A stretch of 5,119 nucleotides of DNA from contig DASTOB010000150.1 of NCBI GenBank assembly GCA_035720425.1, positions 1 through 5,119 of the forward strand, written 5' to 3'. The notes beneath the pieces are model-generated. The model ran no database searches and was not told the DNA's origin. It saw only the letters and a list, made by a program, of their open reading frames with translations. Source of the DNA: DASTOB01 sp035720425 (GTDB lineage Bacteria > Chloroflexota > Limnocylindria > Limnocylindrales > CSP1-4). Shown in pieces: positions 1 to 4,260 of the stretch (position 1 is its first letter; every line of letters begins with the position of its first letter). Position numbers and translations under genes: made by a program.

Positions 1-201
1 CGCGATCACCGCGTCTTCGCCGGCGCCCACGACCGGTCGTCGACCCTCGCGGACCGCCTCGGAACGGTCAATCGATTCGTCGCCCGGCGGTTGATTCCCG
101 AGGGTGACTGGCGGGATTGGCCGGCGATCGAGGCGTGGGCGACCCGTGTCGCCCGTGAGCTCGCCGCGGGAGCTCGCCCGCTCGTCACCTCTGCTCGCTG
201 A
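1..201 (+). CDS. C-terminal fragment of an unrecognised protein
   Basis: Reading frame 1 is open from the window edge to a TGA at 199-201 and gives 66 C-terminal residues; the start lies outside the window. Codon use supports a real gene, since most third positions are G or C (runs such as CGC GTC TTC GCC GGC GCC CAC GAC). The peptide is hydrophilic and charged, with no membrane segment or cysteine cluster. It has a Trp-containing stretch (GDWRDWPAIEAWATRVAREL) that looks like an amphipathic helix. I do not recognise a family and assign no function. It converges on the next gene, with 20 nt between the two stop codons. Confidence 0.6.
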   Translation, partial: RDHRVFAGAHDRSSTLADRLGTVNRFVARRLIPEGDWRDWPAIEAWATRVARELAAGARPLVTSAR

Positions 202-221
202 GCGACTCCGCGATCGAGGCG

Positions 222-461
222 TCAGGCGCCGCGGCCGAGCACCTCCACGAGCCGCCGCCGGATGTGCCCGATGGTCGCGGCGAAACCCGCGCGCCGACCG
301 AGCGCGGCGATCGCGCGCCGCTCCTGCGCGTCGCGTGTCGCCCGCTCGATGGCGGCCATCGTGGCCCAGGGCACACAGGCCCCGTCGTCCGCGTAGCGGA
401 CCCCGCGCCCGACGGCGTCGAGGTCGGTTCGGCCGGGGGCTCCGGTTCGCAGATCGCGCAT
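222..461 (-). CDS. Small orphan protein, 79 aa
   Basis: On the minus strand, an ATG at 461-459 runs to a TGA at 224-222, giving 79 aa. Nearly all codons end in G or C, and the frame fits between the converging upstream fragment and the divergent dehydrogenase, so I take it as real although the frame stays open further upstream. The start is chosen because a TACACT -10 box lies 6 nt before it, the same layout as its neighbours; no Shine-Dalgarno sequence is visible. The product is soluble and Arg/Ala-rich. It has a YADDGACVPWATM stretch around residues 23-35, then a likely long amphipathic helix (IERATRDAQERRAIAAL) and a basic C-terminal helix. I recognise no family and see no catalytic motif. 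A small regulatory or nucleic-acid-binding role is possible but unsupported. Confidence 0.55.
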   Translation of the reverse strand: MRDLRTGAPGRTDLDAVGRGVRYADDGACVPWATMAAIERATRDAQERRAIAALGRRAGFAATIGHIRRRLVEVLGRGA

Positions 462-467
462 CGCCGG

Positions 468-473
468 AGTGTA
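468..473 (-). promoter_or_regulatory. -10 box (TACACT) of the small orphan gene
   Basis: On the minus strand TACACT matches the -10 consensus TATAAT at four of six positions. It ends 6 nt before the ATG at 461, so transcription would begin at or next to the start codon. No convincing -35 box is visible. Confidence 0.4.
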
Positions 474-506
474 CGCGCCGGCGCGCGAATGGTTCGGGGC
501 GCCGCG

Positions 507-512
507 TACCAT
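507..512 (+). promoter_or_regulatory. -10 box (TACCAT) of the dehydrogenase gene
   Basis: TACCAT matches TATAAT at four of six positions and is followed by exactly 7 nt and then the ATG at 520. This implies a leaderless mRNA and favours the ATG at 520 over the in-frame ATG at 511, which overlaps the box itself. A -35 box is not evident. Confidence 0.45.
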
Positions 513-519
513 GGCCCGG

Positions 520-1413
520 ATGGGCGAACCGCGCGAGCGCATTGGCTTCGTCGGCCTCGGCACGATGGGTACGGCGATGGCCGGCCATCTCGCCGCGGCC
601 GGGTACCCGCTCACCGTCTGGAACCGGACGCCGGGACGCGCAGCGGCACTCGTCGACCGTGGTGCCATGGAGGCGTCGACCCCGGCCGAACTCGCCCGAG
701 CGAGCGATGCAGTCGTCGTCTGCGTGTCGGACACCCCGGACGTCGAGGCGGTCCTGTTCGGCCCGTCCGGCGTCGCGGACGGGCTCGGCCCGGGCACGCT
801 CGTGATCGACTGCTCGACGATCTCGCCGTCGGCCAGCCGCGGGTTCGCGCTGCGGCTTCGCGAGCGCTCGGTCGGATTCGTCGACGCGCCGGTATCGGGC
901 GGTAGCGAGGGGGCGCGGAACGCAACCCTGTCGATCTTCGTCGGCGGCGAGGCGCCCGATGTCGAGCGCGCCCGTCCGATCCTCGGTCGCCTCGGTCGGA
1001 CGATCACCCACGTCGGCCCGGTCGGCGCCGGCCAGGCGGTCAAGGCCGTCAATCAGGTCATCCTCGCGGGCACCTACCTCGGCGTCGCCGAGGGCATCGT
1101 GCTCGCGCTGAAGGCCGGTCTCGACGTCGAGCAGGTCGTCGAGGCGCTGTCCGGTGGCGCCGCCCAGAGCTGGGTGCTCGCCAACCGGAGCGGTCGGATG
1201 ATCGCGAACGACTACCCGCTCGGGTTCCGCGTCTCGCTCCATCGCAAGGACCTCGAGATCGCCCTCGGGATGGCGCGCGAGCTTGGCGCGGTCCTGCCGG
1301 TCAGTGCACTCGTGGCCCAGCTCGAGTCCGGGTTGATCGCGGCCGGCCACGCGGACGACGACATGTCCGCGCTCGCGCGTTCGGTCCGGGCGCTGGCCGG
1401 CCTCGACGGCTGA
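520..1413 (+). CDS. NAD(P)-dependent beta-hydroxyacid dehydrogenase (3-hydroxyisobutyrate dehydrogenase family)
   Basis: This is a 297-aa cytosolic oxidoreductase of the 3-hydroxyisobutyrate dehydrogenase/tartronate semialdehyde reductase family, at the usual family length. The N-terminal Rossmann domain has GFVGLGTMG (residues 9-17), where the usual MGxPM ending is MGTAM. WNRT (34-37) ends the second strand; in this family an Arg-Thr pair there favours NADPH over NADH. VDAPVSGGSEGA (121-132) is the substrate-binding motif. The catalytic lysine is K175 in GQAVKAVNQ, with N178 after it, and HRKDLEIAL (241-249) is the conserved C-terminal KD motif. In-frame starts at 511 (ATG) and 469 (GTG) are possible; I chose 520 from the -10 spacing. 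It diverges from the small orphan gene and converges on the phosphofructokinase. The exact substrate (3-hydroxyisobutyrate, tartronate semialdehyde, succinic semialdehyde or similar) cannot be read from the sequence, and there is no pathway operon to help. Confidence 0.92.
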   Translation: MGEPRERIGFVGLGTMGTAMAGHLAAAGYPLTVWNRTPGRAAALVDRGAMEASTPAELARASDAVVVCVSDTPDVEAVLFGPSGVADGLGPGTLVIDCSTISPSASRGFALRLRERSVGFVDAPVSGGSEGARNATLSIFVGGEAPDVERARPILGRLGRTITHVGPVGAGQAVKAVNQVILAGTYLGVAEGIVLALKAGLDVEQVVEALSGGAAQSWVLANRSGRMIANDYPLGFRVSLHRKDLEIALGMARELGAVLPVSALVAQLESGLIAAGHADDDMSALARSVRALAGLDG

Positions 1414-1435
1414 GCCTCACCCGGGCGAGCCGGCC
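1395..1435. terminator. Possible GC-rich hairpin between convergent genes
   Basis: GGCCGGC followed by TCG (1395-1405, one bulged C) can pair with CGAGCCGGCC (1426-1435) around a 20-nt loop. The hairpin spans the dehydrogenase stop codon in the short gap before the convergent phosphofructokinase stop. There is no T tract on either side, so termination is only a guess from position and structure. Confidence 0.25.
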
Positions 1436-1450
1436 GGACGGCGACCGGTC

Positions 1451-2629
1451 TCAGTCGAGGCCGACGAGCAGGAGCGGATCGCCGAGCTTGCCGTCGTAGC
1501 GGGGGCGGAATCGGTCGACGTTGTACATCGTCGCGACGTCCACCTTGCGCGGCCCGAGCGTCGGATCGGGCAGCGTCGTGTGCGCGTACTTGCCGTCGCG
1601 GATACCGACCATCCGGCCCGTCTCCCCCGACTCGACGAGGTCCATCGCGACGTTGGCGAAGGTGATCGCGACCATCGCGTCGAGCGAGTCCGGCTCGCCG
1701 CTGCGGAGGTCGTAGGTGAGCTCGGATGCGACGGCCTCGATGCCGGTCCGGCGCTTGAGCTCGCCGGCCAGCGCCTCGCCGATGTTCGCCTTGTGTCGAT
1801 GGCCGAAGGCGTCGGCCTCACCGACGTCCACCATCTGGGCGCCCTGCCAGATGGCCCCTTCGGCAGTGATCACGACGGCGTACCGGCTCGGGTTGTTGCG
1901 ATGGTCCCAGGCCATCACCTCGGCCAGGCGGTCGAGGTCGTACGGCGCCTCGGGGATGAGGCAGCGGGCGGACGTCACATACGCCGTGTACAGGGCCGAG
2001 AATCCCGCGTCGCGGCCGAAGATCCGGAAGACGCCGATCCGCTCGTGCGAGCCGAGCGTGGTCCGCTGGCGATTGATCGCCTCCTTCGCCCGGGTGATGG
2101 CAGTGGAGAAGCCGATGCAGTACTCGGTCCCCTGGACGTCGTTGTCCATGGTCTTGGGAATGGCGACCAGCGGGAAGCCGGCCGATACGAGAACCTGCGA
2201 AAAGCTCAGCGTGTCGTCGCCGCCGATGGTCACGAGGACGTCGACCCCAAGCTGCTCGAGGTGCTCGAGCACGATCGGGGTCAGGTCGTAGATCCCGTCG
2301 CCCTTTTCGAACGACGAGGCGCGGGCCGGGTCGAGCGACGGCGGCAGGGCTTCCGCCCGCATCCGGCGTGGGTTCGTCCGCGAGGTATGGAGGATCGTGC
2401 CACCGGTTCGGTCGATCGTTCGCGTGTTCACCCGGTCGAGGGGTCGGACGTAGTCCGGGTCCGGCTCGGGTCCCGGGCGGACGTGGGTCAGGCCCTCCCA
2501 GCCGCGCCGGATGCCGAGGACCTCGTAGCCCATCTCCGTCGCGCGGTAGACGACGCTCTTGATGACCGAGTTGAGCCCGGGGACGTCTCCGCCACCCGTC
2601 AGGATTCCGATTCGCTTCGTGCCAGCCAT
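1451..2629 (-). CDS. 6-phosphofructokinase, predicted pyrophosphate-dependent
   Basis: This 392-aa glycolytic enzyme phosphorylates fructose 6-phosphate to fructose 1,6-bisphosphate. It is longer than the roughly 320 aa of E. coli PfkA, mainly through a loop near residues 85-115. Family motifs in order are TGGGDVPGLN (11-20, phosphate donor loop), GGTILHTSR (76-84), TIGGDDT (134-140), IPKTMDND (157-164, catalytic base D162), FGRDAGF (204-210, equivalent to the MGR motif), AEGA (256-259) and YDLRSGEPDSLD (306-317, the region of the QRGG motif). D139 and K159 align with E. coli positions 104 and 124; Asp/Lys there is the signature of pyrophosphate users, while ATP users have Gly at 104. That enzyme would be reversible. 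The start is an ATG at 2629, with a -10 box 7 nt upstream. The frame stays open far upstream, but the antisense of the deaminase and tRNAs is not part of this protein. Donor specificity is an inference. Confidence 0.93.
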   Translation of the reverse strand: MAGTKRIGILTGGGDVPGLNSVIKSVVYRATEMGYEVLGIRRGWEGLTHVRPGPEPDPDYVRPLDRVNTRTIDRTGGTILHTSRTNPRRMRAEALPPSLDPARASSFEKGDGIYDLTPIVLEHLEQLGVDVLVTIGGDDTLSFSQVLVSAGFPLVAIPKTMDNDVQGTEYCIGFSTAITRAKEAINRQRTTLGSHERIGVFRIFGRDAGFSALYTAYVTSARCLIPEAPYDLDRLAEVMAWDHRNNPSRYAVVITAEGAIWQGAQMVDVGEADAFGHRHKANIGEALAGELKRRTGIEAVASELTYDLRSGEPDSLDAMVAITFANVAMDLVESGETGRMVGIRDGKYAHTTLPDPTLGPRKVDVATMYNVDRFRPRYDGKLGDPLLLVGLD

Positions 2630-2636
2630 GGCCGCA

Positions 2637-2642
2637 ATGCTA
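2637..2642 (-). promoter_or_regulatory. -10 box (TAGCAT) of the phosphofructokinase gene
   Basis: On the minus strand TAGCAT matches TATAAT at four of six positions and ends exactly 7 nt before the ATG at 2629. No Shine-Dalgarno sequence precedes the start, so a leaderless mRNA is likely. It shares a 63-nt divergent promoter region with the deaminase. Confidence 0.5.
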
Positions 2643-2679
2643 GCGCTCCGCATCGGGCCGTGGCGGCGTTTGGGACCTG

Positions 2680-2685
2680 TATCAT
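2680..2685 (+). promoter_or_regulatory. -10 box (TATCAT) of the deaminase gene
   Basis: TATCAT matches TATAAT at five of six positions, is preceded directly by TG, and ends exactly 7 nt before the GTG at 2693. This supports the GTG start and a leaderless mRNA; the intervening CGGGTCC is not a Shine-Dalgarno sequence. Confidence 0.55.
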
Positions 2686-2692
2686 CGGGTCC

Positions 2693-3142
2693 GTGAACTA
2701 CGAGCTGTTCATGGGCGAGGCACTGGCCGAGGCGCGCAACGCCCTGGCGCGCGGCGAGCGGCCGATCGCGGCGGTGGCCGTGGTCGACGAGGCGATGGTC
2801 GCCCGCGCCCACGACCGGGTCCAGGAATCGAATGATCCGACCGCCCACGCGGTCGTCGTCGCCCTGCGCGAGGCAGCCCGCAAGCTGGGTTCCGGCAGGC
2901 TCGGCGACGCGACCATCTTCACGACCCATGAGCCGTGCGCGATGTGCGTCGGCGCCCTGCTCGAGAGCAACGTCGAGGCGCTCGTCTACGCGGCCCCGAA
3001 CCGCATCGACGGCGCCGCCGGCAGCGTCATCCAGCTCGCCCAGCACGACGCGCTGCCGCGTCGGATGCGCGTCGTCAGCGGGATCCGGCGCGACGAGGCG
3101 GAGGAGCTGGTCGAGCCTGCCGCGATCAACGGCGGACGCTGA
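2693..3142 (+). CDS. TadA-like nucleoside/tRNA adenosine deaminase with a degenerate catalytic motif
   Basis: This 149-aa protein belongs to the cytidine-deaminase-like zinc superfamily and is closest in layout to TadA, which converts A34 of tRNA-Arg(ACG) to inosine. Zinc ligands are visible: H52 in DPTAHAV (48-54) and C82/C85 in EPCAMC (80-85). The C-terminal half follows TadA (SNVEALVYA, then GAAGSVIQLAQH near 107-118, VVSGIRRDEAEEL near 127-139). The proton-shuttling Glu of HAE is V54 (codon GTC, 2852-2854). The position of E. coli TadA Asn46 is D41, and the C-terminal FFRxRR tRNA-binding tail is absent. The zinc site is therefore intact, but ordinary deamination chemistry should fail. The same HAV/HPV change marks the non-catalytic ADAT3/Tad3 subunit of eukaryotes. 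Position before the SRP RNA and dnaX matches B. subtilis tadA, so it may be a positional ortholog. It could be a scaffold partner of another TadA or have a different activity. I leave the symbol blank because function is doubtful. The start is the GTG after the -10 box; the ATG at 2711 is an alternative. Confidence 0.88.
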   Translation: MNYELFMGEALAEARNALARGERPIAAVAVVDEAMVARAHDRVQESNDPTAHAVVVALREAARKLGSGRLGDATIFTTHEPCAMCVGALLESNVEALVYAAPNRIDGAAGSVIQLAQHDALPRRMRVVSGIRRDEAEELVEPAAINGGR

Positions 3143-3144
3143 GC

Positions 3145-3167
3145 CGGCCGGTCTCCGCGACCGGCCG
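3145..3167 (+). terminator. Perfect 9-bp hairpin after the deaminase gene
   Basis: CGGCCGGTC (3145-3153) and GACCGGCCG (3159-3167) form a perfect 9-bp stem with a 5-nt loop (TCCGC), starting two bases after the deaminase stop codon. Only a short CCCTTT follows, 9-14 nt downstream, so it is not a textbook U-tract terminator, but its position and strength suit ending the mRNA before the tRNA promoter. Confidence 0.5.
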
Positions 3168-3183
3168 ATGGCCGACCCTTTGG

Positions 3184-3189
3184 TATCCT
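3184..3189 (+). promoter_or_regulatory. Extended -10 box (TATCCT) of tRNA-Ser(CGA)
   Basis: TATCCT preceded by TGG gives the extended -10 form TGnTATnnT (3181-3189). It ends 7 nt before the first base of the mature tRNA at 3197, so initiation is predicted at, or within a base of, the mature 5' end. Confidence 0.55.
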
Positions 3190-3196
3190 CTTCGAC

Positions 3197-3282
<86 letters not shown>

Positions 3283-3309
3283 TTCGTTCGCCCCGGGGAC
3301 GGGCGATCG

Positions 3310-3361
3310 CTGCGTTGCCGCCTCCGCTCCCTCGCTCACGCACCCTGAGGTGCGCTCGCTC
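3310..3361 (+). repeat. tRNA-downstream repeat, copy 1
   Basis: This 52-bp segment matches 3628-3679 without gaps (constant offset of 318) apart from a few substitutions, and begins about 27 nt after the CCA of tRNA-Ser(CGA). It carries a hairpin, CGCACC-CTGA-GGTGCG (3339-3354), flanked on both sides by a CTCGCTC-type direct repeat. There is no T tract. It may be a 3' processing or termination signal, or a remnant of duplication of a tRNA-plus-flank unit. Confidence 0.7.
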
Positions 3362-3416
3362 CGGTGCTCGTCGGCGCCTTGCGCTCTCCGCGTCCGCGGG
3401 GCGAACGCGGAATGGG

Positions 3417-3432
3417 CCATCGCCCACGATGG
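3417..3432 (+). other. 6-bp hairpin between the two tRNA genes
   Basis: CCATCG-CCCA-CGATGG is a perfect 6-bp stem with a 4-nt loop, followed by a locally less GC-rich stretch (AGTGAGATTGATT). It could end the first tRNA transcript, but no continuous T run follows, so I only record the structure. Confidence 0.3.
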
Positions 3433-3449
3433 GAGTGAGATTGATTCCA

Positions 3450-3481
3450 AGCTCCACCCGCTCATTGGCAGCTCCACCCGC
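3450..3481 (+). repeat. Two 12-bp direct repeats upstream of the second tRNA promoter
   Basis: AGCTCCACCCGC occurs at 3450-3461 and again at 3470-3481, with a 20-bp period close to two helical turns. The second copy covers the expected -35 region of the TAAGAT -10 box at 3493. Same-face spacing is what a dimeric or cooperative DNA-binding protein would use, but chance or duplication is possible. Confidence 0.5.
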
Positions 3482-3492
3482 GGCGGTACGGC

Positions 3493-3498
3493 TAAGAT
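3493..3498 (+). promoter_or_regulatory. -10 box (TAAGAT) of tRNA-Ser(GGA)
   Basis: TAAGAT matches TATAAT at four of six positions and ends 13 nt before the mature tRNA at 3512. Initiation near 3504-3506 would give a 5' leader of about 6-8 nt to be removed by RNase P, unlike the first tRNA gene. Confidence 0.45.
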
Positions 3499-3511
3499 TC
3501 GTCGACTTCCC

Positions 3512-3599
3512 GGAGAGGTCGCCTAGTGGACTATGGCGCCGCACTGGAAATGCGGTTCGGGGAAACCCGTCGCGGGTTCGAATCCCGCCCTCTCCGCCA
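3512..3599 (+). tRNA. tRNA-Ser, anticodon GGA
   Basis: A class II tRNA of 88 nt including the encoded CCA (3597-3599). It has the same acceptor stem as its neighbour, GGAGAGG/CCTCTCC with discriminator G. The anticodon arm is CCGCA-CTGGAAA-TGCGG, reading UCC and UCU. The variable arm is CGGG-GAAA-CCCG and the T arm GCGGG-TTCGAAT-CCCGC; the D stem (GCC/GGC) is fully paired. Serine tRNAs also lie near the tadA-scr-dnaX region in Bacillus. Confidence 0.97.
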
Positions 3600-3627
3600 G
3601 CTACGCCCGGGCTCCGAACGACGATGC

Positions 3628-3679
3628 CTGCGTTGGACGCCTCCGGGCCTCGCTCACGCACCCTCAGGTGCGTTCGCTC
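3628..3679 (+). repeat. tRNA-downstream repeat, copy 2
   Basis: Second copy of the 52-bp element at 3310-3361, starting about 28 nt after the CCA of tRNA-Ser(GGA). The hairpin CGCACC-CTCA-GGTGCG (3657-3672) keeps the stem intact and differs from copy 1 only in the loop (CTCA for CTGA). Its right end runs into the next repeat family at 3674. Confidence 0.7.
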
Positions 3680-3714
3680 AGTCCTCGGCGCCCGCCTTGG
3701 CCTCGTCGCCCGGG
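3674..3714 (+). repeat. Repeat A, copy 1
   Basis: This 41-bp segment matches 3884-3924 with two mismatches. A poorer copy lies near 3769-3800, so three A units alternate with two B units. No credible protein is encoded; codon-like features in the overlapping frames come from the repeats. It lies in the 357-bp stretch between tRNA-Ser(GGA) and ffs. Confidence 0.7.
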
Positions 3715-3768
3715 AGCCCGGGCTGTGGTTCCGGAGGAACTCGGTCGCCCGGCGAGCCAGCTGGGGTC
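3709..3768 (+). repeat. Structured repeat B, copy 1
   Basis: This 60-bp unit matches 3826-3885 without gaps at 54 of 60 positions. It starts with CCCGGGAGCCCGGG, then a 6-bp hairpin GGTTCC-GGA-GGAACT (3727-3741), then an invariant 24-bp tail (3745-3768) that includes TCGCC-C-GGCGA and the palindrome CCAGCTGG. The density of short inverted repeats resembles REP/BIME-like elements, although I recognise no named family. Confidence 0.7.
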
Positions 3769-3825
3769 ATTCGGTCCTCGCCGCCGCCTTGCCACGACCG
3801 CCCGGGCGGCGGGCTGACGTTCCCT

Positions 3826-3885
3826 CCCGGGAGCCCGGGCTGGAGTTCAGGAGGGACTCCATCGCCCGGCGAGCCAGCTGGGGTC
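3826..3885 (+). repeat. Structured repeat B, copy 2
   Basis: Second copy of the 60-bp unit, 117 bp after the first. Its central hairpin pairs GAGTTC (3843-3848) with GGACTC (3854-3859). Substitutions relative to copy 1 turn a G-T pair into A-T and a T-A pair into T-G, so pairing is kept while sequence changes. The 24-bp tail at 3862-3885 is identical. Confidence 0.7.
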
Positions 3886-3924
3886 GCTCAGTCCTCGGCG
3901 TCCACCTTGGCCTCGTCGCCCGGG
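3884..3924 (+). repeat. Repeat A, copy 2
   Basis: Second good copy of the 41-bp unit at 3674-3714, two mismatches, 210 bp downstream. It ends just before the ffs promoter, so its right edge may overlap the ffs -35 region (GGGACC at 3923-3928). Confidence 0.65.
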
Positions 3925-3946
3925 GACCGGCGGCGGCCAATCGCGG

Positions 3947-3952
3947 TAGACT
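3947..3952 (+). promoter_or_regulatory. -10 box (TAGACT) of the SRP RNA gene
   Basis: TAGACT matches TATAAT at four of six positions; initiation 6-7 nt downstream would fall at the G residues 3957-3959, the expected 5' end of the SRP RNA. A weak -35 candidate, GGGACC at 3923-3928, has an 18-bp spacer. Confidence 0.5.
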
Positions 3953-3956
3953 CTGC

Positions 3957-4227
3957 GGGCCGTGCTAGGCGGGGAACTAGCGGTGCCCTGTAGCCTGCAA
4001 TCCGCTCCAGCAGGGCCGAATCCCCTCTCGAGGTCTCCGTTCTCGGTCGCCGCCCGACGGTGCGACGTTGAGGATCGGGTCCCGCGCAGCGACGAACCGC
4101 GAACCGTGTCAGGTCCGGAAGGAAGCAGCACTAAGCGATCATCGTCGGGTGCCGCGGAACGGCCTGATCCGAGCCGCCCGTCACGGTGGGCCCGGGGTCG
4201 TGTCGATCGACGGAGGGTGCACGGCAT
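3957..4227 (+). ncRNA. ffs: Signal recognition particle RNA, long bacterial type with Alu domain
   Basis: About 271 nt. The RNA scaffold of the signal recognition particle binds Ffh and targets nascent membrane proteins to FtsY and the translocon. The ends pair: GCCGTGC (3959-3965) with GCACGGC (4219-4225). The Alu domain at the 5' end shows GCTAG-GCGGGGAA-CTAGC followed by GGTGCCCTGTAG and the conserved GCAATCCGCTCCAGCAGGG. The S domain apical hairpin carries the universal GTCAGGTCCGGAAGGAAGCA (4108-4127) with its GGAA tetraloop, the Ffh-binding site. The long form with an Alu domain is known in Bacillus, Thermus, Thermotoga and Chloroflexota, unlike the short 4.5S RNA of E. coli. The gene lies 33 nt before dnaX, the same neighbour as in Bacillus. 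The exact 3' end is uncertain by a few bases. Confidence 0.95.
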
Positions 4228-4250
4228 AGCAGCTCACCACGCCCCCGACC

Positions 4251-4258
4251 GGAGGAGG
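4251..4258 (+). promoter_or_regulatory. Strong Shine-Dalgarno site of dnaX (GGAGGAGG)
   Basis: GGAGGAGG ends 2 nt before the GTG at 4261, with its first GGAGG 5 nt from the start codon. GACC (4247-4250) can pair with GGTC (4257-4260), leaving GGAGGA as the loop, so the site would be displayed rather than hidden. It decides the GTG start and contrasts with the leaderless genes upstream. Confidence 0.75.
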
Positions 4259-4260
4259 TC

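Noticed and set aside
222..1052. A 276-aa minus-strand frame across the dehydrogenase.
   Set aside because: Only its last 79 codons lie outside the dehydrogenase; the rest is a high-GC antisense shadow of a clearly identified gene.
1580..2692. A long plus-strand frame would extend the deaminase N-terminus to 520 aa.
   Set aside because: It is the antisense of the phosphofructokinase. Deaminase homology begins right after the GTG at 2693, which sits 7 nt behind a good -10 box.
3310..3924. A CRISPR array or a classical transposon.
   Set aside because: The repeats are few, of unequal spacing (95-117 bp for A) and themselves structured, with no short regular spacers, no transposase frame, and no terminal inverted repeats with target duplications.
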